DNA from: Oscillospiraceae bacterium | GTDB taxonomy: Bacteria; Bacillota; Clostridia; Oscillospirales; Oscillospiraceae | Length of the DNA: 5,894 bases | Reading direction: 5' to 3' | NCBI GenBank assembly: GCA_016286595.1 | Contig: JAEETR010000211.1 | Coordinates: forward strand, 1-5,894 | Shown: positions 1-5,894 of the stretch, piece after piece | Numbering within the stretch: the first letter of the stretch is position 1 | How the letters are laid out: the number at the start of each line of letters is the position of its first letter | Program-made: the position numbers and the translations under genes | The notes under the pieces: model-generated | Databases searched by the model: none | Told to the model about the DNA's origin: nothing | Seen by the model: only the letters and a program-made list of their open reading frames with translations

Positions 1-508
1 GTATGAGGGCGAAGGCGTTCATGAAGGCGGCCTTGCAGGCGTCGTTGGAGCGGAACAGCACGAAGCAGTCCAGCTTTCCCTCCCGGATGAAGTACTGGAT
101 AAAGCTCAGGCAGGGCGGGTCCTCGCTGTCGATATCGTCGGGACGGCGGATGACCATGCATGCCCGGCGGGTGTAGGTGTTGCGCCGGAGCTCGTTAATG
201 AGGCGGTCGTACTGGTCGGCGTAGCGGGCGTGGTACGTATATACCCAGTTGCCCCGCTCTATCTCGAAGTCCAGAATGCCGTAGAGCATCTCCTGCCGGT
301 ACTGCTCCAGGGACCTGGGGTCGCAGAAGGAAAGGCGGCTTATCATGGGCTCGGTCAGGGGCTCCGTCACCACCATGGTGAGAGCGATCTCCTTCTGGCT
401 GGTGTCCCAGTCGGGCACGGGACACTCCCGTCCCTGCTCGTAAAGGGCCAGAAGGGACTTGTGATAAGCCTCGGTCAAACATTTTTCCTTTATGAATATC
501 TCTTCCAT
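1..508 (-). CDS. thyA: Thymidylate synthase-family protein, 5' part only (runs off left edge)
   Basis: Thymidylate synthase converts dUMP to dTMP in the cytoplasm using methylene-tetrahydrofolate. The frame is open from ATG at 508 to the window edge, giving 169 codons and no stop. The family signature appears in order: an arginine pair in TRRA (residues 114-115, phosphate binding), the catalytic Cys133 in DPPCL, then FRSND with Arg153, Ser154 and Asp156, and Asn164 in AAFMNAF. The Arg153-to-Asn164 spacing matches R166-to-N177 of E. coli ThyA. Keeping the asparagine favours dUMP over dCMP as substrate. The PPCL form (not PPCH) and the short, divergent N-terminal part resemble the compact methanogen-type enzymes more than classical E. 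coli ThyA; this subfamily call is from memory of motifs. GGAGG at 517-521 lies 8 bases before the ATG and supports the start. The gene is divergent from the MBL-fold gene. The C-terminal part, with the remaining dUMP and folate contacts, is outside the window. A nucleotide hydroxymethylase relative is a less likely alternative. Confidence 0.85.
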   Translation of the reverse strand, partial: MEEIFIKEKCLTEAYHKSLLALYEQGRECPVPDWDTSQKEIALTMVVTEPLTEPMISRLSFCDPRSLEQYRQEMLYGILDFEIERGNWVYTYHARYADQYDRLINELRRNTYTRRACMVIRRPDDIDSEDPPCLSFIQYFIREGKLDCFVLFRSNDACKAAFMNAFALI

Positions 509-540
509 GGAAGCGCCCTCCGTAATCGGTCGTCGGGATG

Positions 541-549
541 ATTATATCA
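541..549 (-). promoter_or_regulatory. Extended -10 promoter for the thymidylate synthase gene
   Basis: Read on the minus strand, the bases form TGATATAAT: a perfect TATAAT (546-541) preceded by the extended -10 TG dinucleotide. No good -35 hexamer is visible 16-18 bases upstream (TTCCCC is the best), which fits an extended -10 promoter. Transcription would start near 534, giving a leader of about 25 bases before the ATG at 508. Assigned by consensus match only. Confidence 0.6.
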
Positions 550-587
550 CGGTTCCGTTCCGGGGGGAAGGGCCGATTTTCTTTTGC

Positions 588-616
588 TTGTAATCTCCCC
601 GCAAATACAATATACT
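588..616 (+). promoter_or_regulatory. Sigma-70-type promoter for the MBL hydrolase / membrane protein operon
   Basis: TTGTAA (588-593, four of six to consensus) and TATACT (611-616, five of six) are separated by exactly 17 bases. The region is AT-rich compared with the surrounding DNA. Transcription would start near 623, about 43 bases before the ATG at 666. It lies back to back with the promoter of the divergent thymidylate synthase gene. Assigned by consensus match only. Confidence 0.6.
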
Positions 617-634
617 TTATTTATACGACACGCC

Positions 635-650
635 GCGGCCCGTCCGCCGC
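635..650 (+). other. Small hairpin in the mRNA leader, just before the ribosome binding site
   Basis: GCGGC (635-639) and GCCGC (646-650) form a 5-bp GC-only stem with a 6-base loop. It ends four bases before the AGGAGG at 654-659. It could affect translation initiation or mRNA stability, but a short stem like this is easily produced by chance in GC-rich DNA. Confidence 0.25.
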
Positions 651-665
651 AGAAGGAGGATAAGA

Positions 666-1445
666 ATGAATCAGGTCGTCGCGCCGCCGAAGCGTCTGGC
701 GGATAATCTGTGGGATTTCAACGAGATAAACGAAAACGGCCCCTACACCGACTCGTATCTTCTCATCGGCGATGAAAGCGCCATTGTGGTGGACACCATG
801 ATGACCGACACCGGCCTTTACGATGCCGTCCGGGCCATAACGGACAAGCCCCTGAAGGTGTTCATCACCCACGGCCACGGGGACCACGCCGGCGCCTCCC
901 TTGAGGCGTTTCTGGACGCCGGGGTGCCGGTGTACATGAGCCTGCTGGACCTGCCCGCCCTGAAGGCGAGGTCCCGTTTCGCGGACAAGCTGGACGCCGT
1001 CCGCGACGTGAAGGAGGGTGACGTTTTCGACCTGGGCGGCATAAAGCTGACGGCCCTTTCGCTGGAGGGCCACTCCGCCGGATCCTTCGTGCTGCTCGAC
1101 TACGAGCACCAGATGATGTTCACCGGCGACGCCATCGGCGCGGGCATATTCTGGATGCAGCTGCCCGCGTGCCTGCCCCTGGGCCGGTACCTCAAGGCCC
1201 TTGAAAAGGTGGCCGTCGAGGTGGAGAAGTGCCCGGATATCCAGATATACCCCGGTCACCGCCACCAGGCGCCGGAGCACAAAAAGCGCTTCTTCGACGA
1301 GATACTGTACATGACCCGCGGCATCGTGGACGGCTCCATCGTGGGATACGAGGCCGAGACGAACCTGCGGGGAAACGTGATAAAGCACCGCACCGTGACC
1401 TACGGGCTCACGGAGCAGTACTGCTACCGGGAGGAGAACATCTGA
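666..1445 (+). CDS. Metallo-beta-lactamase-fold hydrolase
   Basis: This is a 259-residue protein of the MBL-fold superfamily, glyoxalase II-like group, predicted to be a metal-dependent (usually zinc) cytoplasmic hydrolase. The metal-site motifs are complete: THGHGDHAG with His69, His71, Asp73 and His74; His136 in EGHSAGS; bridging Asp155 in FTGDAIG; and His198 in YPGHRH. No signal peptide is visible, and the length is normal for a single-domain member. The start is supported by AGGAGG at 654-659, six bases upstream. Substrates in this superfamily include thioesters, lactones, phosphodiesters and beta-lactams, and nothing here identifies which. The GHSAGS motif is closer to the glyoxalase II-like GHT.GS pattern than to true beta-lactamases, so antibiotic resistance should not be assumed. 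It is the first gene of a likely two-gene transcript, with the membrane protein gene starting 33 bases after its stop. Confidence 0.88.
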   Translation: MNQVVAPPKRLADNLWDFNEINENGPYTDSYLLIGDESAIVVDTMMTDTGLYDAVRAITDKPLKVFITHGHGDHAGASLEAFLDAGVPVYMSLLDLPALKARSRFADKLDAVRDVKEGDVFDLGGIKLTALSLEGHSAGSFVLLDYEHQMMFTGDAIGAGIFWMQLPACLPLGRYLKALEKVAVEVEKCPDIQIYPGHRHQAPEHKKRFFDEILYMTRGIVDGSIVGYEAETNLRGNVIKHRTVTYGLTEQYCYREENI

Positions 1446-1478
1446 CCCGGCGGCGGAAAGGCATCTGAAAACGGAACT

Positions 1479-2090
1479 ATGCTGGAAAAGCTCAAGACAA
1501 AAAAGGGCGCCGTCCTTACGGGCATCGTGGCGCTGTTCACCGCCGCGGGGGTGGCCGTATCCGGCTCTGTGAACTCCCCCGCCGCCCTCATGCCCGGGGA
1601 AGAGGTGTCGCCCAGGGTGGCCGCCATCGACAGGACCGACATGAGCGACGGCGTTGAGGACACCGTTCCGGACGAGGACGACGACGAGGAGGAGGACGAG
1701 GAGAAAAAGCGCCTGTCCCCCCGCCGCCGCATACTGTTCTTCCCCGGCATCGCCAAGGCCCTTGCCGCCGTCCTCGGCGCGCTGGGACTGAAAAAGCTGG
1801 CGAAAAAGCCGGTATTCTGGGCAGGTCTTGCGGCCGTGGTGCTGCTCATCGCCGCGGACGCGGCGCTGACGGTGTTCGTGCCGGAGTACCGGGAGATACG
1901 CCCCCAGGCGCTGACGCTGGCGGCGATATGCCTTCTCACGGGCTTTGGCGGCGGTATGCTTATACGCCGCGCCCTGCGAAAACGGCGTGAGGACGCCGTG
2001 CCCGCTGCCGAGCCTGAAGACGTGCCCGCCCCCGTCCCGGACAGCGTCACCTTCATAGACGCCGGCGGGGAATTCACCGTAAAGCTCTGA
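1479..2090 (+). CDS. Unrecognised multi-pass membrane protein with an acidic run
   Basis: I do not recognise this 203-residue protein. The basic N-terminus (KLKTKKG) is followed by a hydrophobic segment at about residues 11-29, which could be a signal anchor. A polar stretch follows, ending in 11 consecutive Asp/Glu residues (65-75) and then a basic patch (KKR and PRRR, about 76-84). Three more hydrophobic segments lie at about 85-104, 112-134 and 143-163. The last is followed by a strongly basic RRALRKRR (163-170), which by the positive-inside rule puts the Pro/Ala/Glu-rich C-terminal tail in the cytoplasm. No catalytic motif is visible. The ATG start is chosen because it gives an intact N-terminal anchor, but the ribosome binding site is weak (GGAA at 1473-1476 is too close, GGAAAGG at 1455-1461 too far), so translation may depend partly on coupling to the MBL gene. 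Codon usage matches its neighbours. The bidirectional terminator lies just downstream. Confidence 0.7.
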   Translation: MLEKLKTKKGAVLTGIVALFTAAGVAVSGSVNSPAALMPGEEVSPRVAAIDRTDMSDGVEDTVPDEDDDEEEDEEKKRLSPRRRILFFPGIAKALAAVLGALGLKKLAKKPVFWAGLAAVVLLIAADAALTVFVPEYREIRPQALTLAAICLLTGFGGGMLIRRALRKRREDAVPAAEPEDVPAPVPDSVTFIDAGGEFTVKL

Positions 2091-2126
2091 CGTCGCCCGG
2101 CTTTCCCGAAAAGCCCTTGACTGCGC

Positions 2127-2162
2127 AAAAAAAGACTGACCCTTATCGGGTCAGTCTTTTTT
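2127..2162. terminator. Bidirectional rho-independent terminator between convergent operons
   Basis: GACTGACCC (2134-2142) and GGGTCAGTC (2148-2156) form a perfect 9-bp stem with a TTATC loop. The stem is flanked by seven A's on the left (2127-2133) and six T's on the right (2157-2162), so it has a U-tract on either strand. The A/T flanks could pair to extend the stem to about 15 bp. It sits about 43 bases after the membrane protein stop and about 11 bases after the GH3 stop on the opposite strand, so it can end both convergent transcripts. Confidence 0.93.
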
Positions 2163-2173
2163 ATATCGCTTTT

Positions 2174-4726
2174 TTACCTCTTGTCCGCAAAGAGAACGGC
2201 GCGGATCACGTTGGCGGCGGCGTGCTGCAGGTCCGCAAGGCTGACCTTGTAGCCGTCGATGGCCTCGCCGCTCTTCACCGCGTCGATCAGGTCGGTGACG
2301 TTCTTCTCGCAGCCGGGCATCTGCAGGTCGTTGCCGGACCACACGCAGCCGGTGGAGGCGGAGATGGGATAGATCACCTTTCTGTAACCCGTCAGGTCCG
2401 GGTTGTCCTGGCTGGTGCACCAGTCGGTCATGATAAGGCCCTTGTATCCCCACTCGTCACGGGTCACTGCCTGGAGAAGGTCGTGGCTGTTGGCGGTGTG
2501 CACGCCGTTGAGCAGGTTGTAGGAGGTCATTATGGCGGCGGGAGCGGCGCCGCGCACGGCGATCTCGAAGCCCTTGAGGTATATCTCCCTTATGGCCCGC
2601 TCGCTGATGTGGGAGTTGGTGAAGTATCTGTTGTCCTCCTGGGAGTTGGCGGCGTAGTGCTTTATGGTGGTGCCCTTGCCCGGATGGGTCTGCACGCCTC
2701 TCGTTAGGGCCGCCGCGGTCTCGCCGCTTATGAGGGGATCCTCGGAGTAATACTCGAAGTTCCTGCCGCACAGGGGGTTTCTGTGGATATTCAGCGCCGG
2801 GGCCAGCCAAAGGTCCACGCCGAACTGGGCCATCTCCCGGCCTATCATGGCGCCGGCCTCCTCCAAAGCGGGCACGTTCCAGCTCTGCGCCAGCGCCCAG
2901 CCGATGGGCACGGCGGTGCAGTACTGATAATAGGTATAGGAGTTGGTCTCGTCGTAGGCGGGGTCGAAGGGGTCGGACACGTCGCCCAGCAGGGCGCCGC
3001 CCTTTATGATGTTGCCCTCAAGGTCCGTCTTGAATATGGGCTGCAGCCGCACGCCCGCGGGGCCGTCGGCCATGATGAGCCTGCGCACGCCCCTGTACTC
3101 CGCGGCGCCGCTGGTCTCGCCCGCCGCGCCGGGGACGGTGAAGTAGGAGACTCCCACCACGTTGCTGTTGCCCTCCCGGAGAGCGCCCACGCACAGCGAG
3201 GCCAGCTCCTCCACGGTAAGCTGGGAGGTGAGCTCCTCCACGGTGCAGCGTCCGGCCTTCACGTCGTCAAGGGTGAGCACGTCGGCGCTGCCGCATGCGA
3301 ACTCCTGCCGGGGCCCGGAATATACGGCCTCGTCCTTTTCAAGGAACGTGGCGGTCACGGGCAGCCGGGGCACGCCGTCCCCCGGCTCGTCCAGGGTCCG
3401 GGGCGGCGGCGTCAGCTCCTTCACGGGGTCCGCGTCGATGAAAAGCTTCTTCGTCTTGAGGGTGGTGACGCCCTCATTGAGACACAGCACCGTCACGGGC
3501 TCGTTGTCCCGGGAGCTGGAGCCCAGACGCAGAACGTAATCCCCCGCCTCCAGCACCCAGCCGGGCACCGTCTCGTCGTAGGCGGCCAGGTCCTCGAAAT
3601 TGAATATTATGTCAACCGTTTCGCTCTTGCCCGGCTCTATGACGCCGGTCTTGGCGTAGCCCTTGAGTTCCTGCGCGGGACGGCGCAGTCTGCCCTCGGG
3701 GGCGGTGACGTACAGCTGCGCCACCTCTTTGCCGGGGACGGCGCCCACGTTCTTCACCTTGGCGCTGACGGTTATCTTCCCGCCATTGACGGACACGCCC
3801 GCGGGCTCGATCCGGAACTGGGTGTAGCTCTTGCCGTAGCCGAAGGGATAGACGGGCTCCACGCCGAAGGCGTCGAAGTACCGGTAGCCCACGTAGACGC
3901 CCTCAACGTAGTACTCGTCGTCCACGTTGCCGTCGTTGCTGCCGAAGGTGTCGGCGGCGGGGTAATCGGAATAGTTTTTCGCCCAGGTGTCGGTCAGCTT
4001 GCCGGAGGGGTTCACCCTGCCGGTGAGCACGTCGGCCAGCGCGTCGCCGCCGATGTTGCCGAGCTGGGTCATCAGCACCAGCGCGCTGACGCCGTCGACG
4101 GCCTTTATCTCCGTCACGTCCATCACGCCGCCCACGTTGAGCACCACGACGAGCTTTGCGTAGGCCTTCGCCAGCTTCTCAAGCTGGGTCTTCTCCTCGT
4201 CGTACAGGAGGTAGTCGCCCCGCTTCACGCGCCTGTCGGCGCCCTCGCCCGCGGTTCGGGAGATGACGTAGACGGCGGTGTCGGTATCAGAGGCGGCGAT
4301 ATCTTCGTCGGTTATCTCCTCCGGCGCTATGACCTGGAAGGGGTATGAGAAGGTGACCAGGAAGGGGGTTATGCCCTGCTCCTTCGCGAAGCGGGGGATC
4401 CACTCCACGTAGTCCTGACGGGCCTTCCTGTGGCGCACGTCCTGCCGGTCCAGCCAGCCGCCGGTGGTCACGGTAAAGCCCGCGTTTTCCAGGCCCTGCT
4501 GGATATTCACGTCGCTGCGGGTGTTCACGTCGCCGGAGCCGGTGCCGCCGCGGATGGTGTTGCGGGCGCCGGAGCCGTAGAGGGCTATTTTTCCGGGTCT
4601 GAGGGGCAGGGTGCCGTCGTTCTCCAGCAGCACCACGCACTCGCCGGCCAGCGCCCGGGCCTGAGCCATGTGCTCCAGCTCTCTCCGGGATACGTTGGGG
4701 TCTTTCGTAGCGTATATCTTCGCCAT
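2174..4726 (-). CDS. Glycoside hydrolase family 3 protein (beta-glucosidase-like) with permuted domain order
   Basis: This is an 850-residue GH3 enzyme, predicted to release non-reducing-end sugars (typically glucose or xylose) from beta-linked oligosaccharides by a retaining mechanism. The domain order is reversed from classical GH3. The (alpha/beta) sandwich domain comes first (about 25-310, opening with LLENDGTLPL), and holds the probable acid/base Glu161 in GEGADR. A fibronectin-III-like domain follows (about 325-410, PGKEVAQLYV), then a linker, then the TIM barrel (about 500-800). The barrel has the DGPAG motif (554 onward), GRNFEYYSEDP (654 onward), KHYAAN (689 onward) and the nucleophile Asp768 in GLIMTDW. 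Inverted GH3 enzymes of this type are known from Ruminococcus albus and Butyrivibrio fibrisolvens. No signal peptide is present, so it is probably cytoplasmic and acts on imported substrates. The ATG at 4726 has AAGGAGG seven bases upstream; a GTG 33 bases further up has no ribosome binding site. It lies 29 bases after the esterase gene, probably in one transcript. Exact sugar specificity cannot be read from sequence. Confidence 0.93.
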   Translation of the reverse strand: MAKIYATKDPNVSRRELEHMAQARALAGECVVLLENDGTLPLRPGKIALYGSGARNTIRGGTGSGDVNTRSDVNIQQGLENAGFTVTTGGWLDRQDVRHRKARQDYVEWIPRFAKEQGITPFLVTFSYPFQVIAPEEITDEDIAASDTDTAVYVISRTAGEGADRRVKRGDYLLYDEEKTQLEKLAKAYAKLVVVLNVGGVMDVTEIKAVDGVSALVLMTQLGNIGGDALADVLTGRVNPSGKLTDTWAKNYSDYPAADTFGSNDGNVDDEYYVEGVYVGYRYFDAFGVEPVYPFGYGKSYTQFRIEPAGVSVNGGKITVSAKVKNVGAVPGKEVAQLYVTAPEGRLRRPAQELKGYAKTGVIEPGKSETVDIIFNFEDLAAYDETVPGWVLEAGDYVLRLGSSSRDNEPVTVLCLNEGVTTLKTKKLFIDADPVKELTPPPRTLDEPGDGVPRLPVTATFLEKDEAVYSGPRQEFACGSADVLTLDDVKAGRCTVEELTSQLTVEELASLCVGALREGNSNVVGVSYFTVPGAAGETSGAAEYRGVRRLIMADGPAGVRLQPIFKTDLEGNIIKGGALLGDVSDPFDPAYDETNSYTYYQYCTAVPIGWALAQSWNVPALEEAGAMIGREMAQFGVDLWLAPALNIHRNPLCGRNFEYYSEDPLISGETAAALTRGVQTHPGKGTTIKHYAANSQEDNRYFTNSHISERAIREIYLKGFEIAVRGAAPAAIMTSYNLLNGVHTANSHDLLQAVTRDEWGYKGLIMTDWCTSQDNPDLTGYRKVIYPISASTGCVWSGNDLQMPGCEKNVTDLIDAVKSGEAIDGYKVSLADLQHAAANVIRAVLFADKR

Positions 4727-4733
4727 GTCTCGT

Positions 4734-4740
4734 CCTCCTT
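4734..4740 (-). promoter_or_regulatory. Ribosome binding site that fixes the GH3 start
   Basis: On the minus strand the bases read AAGGAGG, seven bases before the ATG at 4726. This strong site favours the MAKIYATKD start over the in-frame GTG at 4759, which overlaps the esterase stop codon as GTGA and has no Shine-Dalgarno sequence in front. Confidence 0.85.
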
Positions 4741-4755
4741 GATGGACATTTATTA

Positions 4756-5894
4756 TCACTTTTCGGGGATCGCGCCGTTTATCTCAAGATATTTCCTCAA
4801 AAGATCGCCGAGCTCGCCGAGGCCGTCCACGGCTCTCGTCTCGTCGCCCAGCTCCATGAAGCTGCCGCTCTCCCGGCTCTCGGGCCACAGGGGCAGGCCT
4901 GCGCCGTTGACGTCTCCGGTCTTTATGAAGTTGGCCCAGTAGGAGCTCATCTGGTCGGCCAGCTCAAAATCCCTGCCCTGCCACGGTCTGACAGGGGGAG
5001 TGCCGTCCCGCAGGGACGCGAACATGTACCACAGCTCGTTGGAGTGCCAGCTCATTATCAGGTCCGGATCCCGGAGGGTGCCCTTGTCGCACTCCCGGGC
5101 AGGCGACACCCGGGTGAACATATAGTTGAAGGTATGCTTATCCGGGCATTTCTCCGCCCTCTGCCGGCCGAACATGAGATTGAGGGACAGCCCGCCCATC
5201 CTCTCTGTCCTGTAAAGGCCGAGGGAGGCCAGGTACCGGGAGGTGCGCTCCACGTTCTCCGCTGTCACGGGGACGAGTTTTTCAAAGCCCCACTCGTCGT
5301 AAAGGCCGCCAAGAAGCTCCCTGGCTTTTGCGTAAAACTCCTCCGGGGTTTTGAAATCCGGCTGACCGGACTTGCCGGGGCTCATGTGGGTCTCGCCCAG
5401 ATTGGTGCCGGCCAGGAAGTCAAGCTCTCCGCCGTACTTCCTCATGGTGTCGGCCATATACAGGTCCTCCACCAGGTCCCCGTCCGCCACCAGGCCGCCG
5501 GGCACGCCCATGCCGTCGTAGGCGGGCAGGAAGCGGTGGGCGTCGATCTTTCTCAGCTCGTCCATGGGAAGGGCGGGGTCGATGCCCAGCTTGCGCAGGT
5601 ACCCGGCGCAGTCGGCGTAAGCCTCCTGCAGCGTCTTATGGCGTCTGGTCCAGGCCAGGGAGGACTGGTTTATGACGCGCTTCACGTGGCCCCGGGCGCT
5701 TTTCGTGAAGGCCACGGAAAGGCTCTTCATCGTTCCGGCGGATTGACCGCCCACGGTGATGTTGTCCGGGTCGCCGCCGAAGGCCTCGATATTGTCTATG
5801 ACCCACTCAAGGGCCTTCACGTCGTCCATGAGGATGTAGTTGCCGCTCTTGCCGCCCTGCTCGGCGGACAGCTGGGGCAATGCCAGATATCCGA
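4756..5894 (-). CDS. Type-B carboxylesterase, N-terminal part outside window
   Basis: This is an alpha/beta-hydrolase of the carboxylesterase type-B (COesterase, PnbA-like) family, which hydrolyses carboxylic esters. The visible 379 codons begin GYLALPQLSAEQG and include the family hallmarks GNY..MDDVKALEWV and NIEAFGGDP. The nucleophile serine lies in GQSAG (codon 5740-5742). The probable acid Glu is in GTNLGETH (codon 5392-5394) and the probable catalytic His in SWHSNELWYMF (codon 5044-5046), so the triad looks complete. The C-terminal signature YWANFIKTGDVNGAGLPLWPE is also present. The frame stays open to the right edge; typical members have about 100-130 more N-terminal residues, including the oxyanion-hole loop, so the in-frame TTG at 5880 is not the real start. 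Presence of a signal peptide cannot be judged. It is followed by the GH3 gene with a 29-base gap. Together they suggest deacylation and deglycosylation of plant-type or microbial glycosides, but the natural ester is unknown. Confidence 0.92.
   Translation of the reverse strand, partial: GYLALPQLSAEQGGKSGNYILMDDVKALEWVIDNIEAFGGDPDNITVGGQSAGTMKSLSVAFTKSARGHVKRVINQSSLAWTRRHKTLQEAYADCAGYLRKLGIDPALPMDELRKIDAHRFLPAYDGMGVPGGLVADGDLVEDLYMADTMRKYGGELDFLAGTNLGETHMSPGKSGQPDFKTPEEFYAKARELLGGLYDEWGFEKLVPVTAENVERTSRYLASLGLYRTERMGGLSLNLMFGRQRAEKCPDKHTFNYMFTRVSPARECDKGTLRDPDLIMSWHSNELWYMFASLRDGTPPVRPWQGRDFELADQMSSYWANFIKTGDVNGAGLPLWPESRESGSFMELGDETRAVDGLGELGDLLRKYLEINGAIPEK

Noticed and set aside
195..541. 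Open frames on both strands (195-482 minus, 230-541 plus) within the thymidylate synthase gene
   Set aside because: Both are out of frame with the 508-to-1 reading frame, which carries the thymidylate synthase active-site motifs and a proper ribosome binding site.
621..1388. A 255-codon open frame on the minus strand opposite the MBL-fold gene
   Set aside because: It is antisense to a gene with a complete metal-binding motif set and a strong ribosome binding site. The translation has no recognisable motif.
1424..2128. A serine-rich 234-codon open frame on the minus strand
   Set aside because: Its serine run is the antisense reading of the GAC/GAG acidic run in the plus-strand membrane protein. 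It also overlaps the end of the MBL-fold gene and has no recognisable domain.
2783..4348. A 521-codon open frame on the plus strand, opposite the GH3 gene
   Set aside because: It lies entirely antisense to the GH3 gene, whose domain motifs are unmistakable. Its composition (rich in Gly, Val, His, Ala and Leu) is what GC-rich codons read backwards produce. No family motif is seen.
4727..4759. An 11-residue N-terminal extension of the GH3 protein from GTG at 4759
   Set aside because: No Shine-Dalgarno sequence precedes the GTG, whereas AAGGAGG lies inside the extension at ideal distance from the ATG at 4726.
4430..4942. A 170-codon plus-strand open frame across the GH3 / esterase junction
   Set aside because: It is antisense to both genes and to their intergenic ribosome binding site, with no recognisable domain.
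5878..5880. TTG at 5880 as the start of the carboxylesterase
   Set aside because: The family-typical residues GYLA lie in frame just upstream, and the protein would lack the N-terminal portion containing the oxyanion-hole loop. The gene is cut by the window edge.
1..5894. Mobile elements, CRISPR arrays, tRNA or rRNA genes, phage genes
   Set aside because: No transposase, spaced direct repeats, cloverleaf-type sequence or long terminal inverted repeats were seen on either strand by eye.

Overview
This window is GC-rich bacterial chromosome with strong AGGAGG-type ribosome binding sites, frequent ATA isoleucine codons, short intergenic gaps and carbohydrate-active enzymes. That combination suggests a high-GC anaerobic Firmicute of the gut or rumen clostridial type. 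This assignment is inferred from sequence style and gene content; no rRNA or other phylogenetic marker is present.

Layout, left to right. Positions 1-508 (minus strand) hold the first 169 codons of a thymidylate synthase-family gene that runs off the left edge. It has the catalytic cysteine and phosphate-binding arginines. Positions 509-665 are a divergent promoter region, with an extended -10 firing left and a -35/-10 pair firing right. Positions 666-2090 (plus strand) hold two genes that are probably co-transcribed: a metallo-beta-lactamase-fold hydrolase with a complete metal-ligand set, and an unrecognised multi-pass membrane protein with an 11-residue acidic run. A near-perfect bidirectional terminator at 2127-2162 separates these from the convergent genes on the right.

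Positions 2174-5894 (minus strand) hold a two-gene unit read from right to left. A type-B carboxylesterase (5' end outside the window) comes first, followed 29 bases later by a glycoside hydrolase family 3 enzyme. The GH3 protein has permuted domain order: the (alpha/beta) sandwich domain comes first, then the fibronectin-III-like domain, then the TIM barrel with the nucleophile near the C-terminus. The pair suggests intracellular turnover of small, possibly acylated, glycosides: the esterase would remove acyl groups and the GH3 enzyme would cleave the sugar. This pathway is an inference from adjacency.

I see no mobile element, CRISPR array, tRNA, rRNA or phage gene, and no clear sign of a wholly novel system. 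The most notable items are the permuted GH3, the short archaeal-style thymidylate synthase, and the uncharacterised acidic membrane protein beside the MBL-fold hydrolase.
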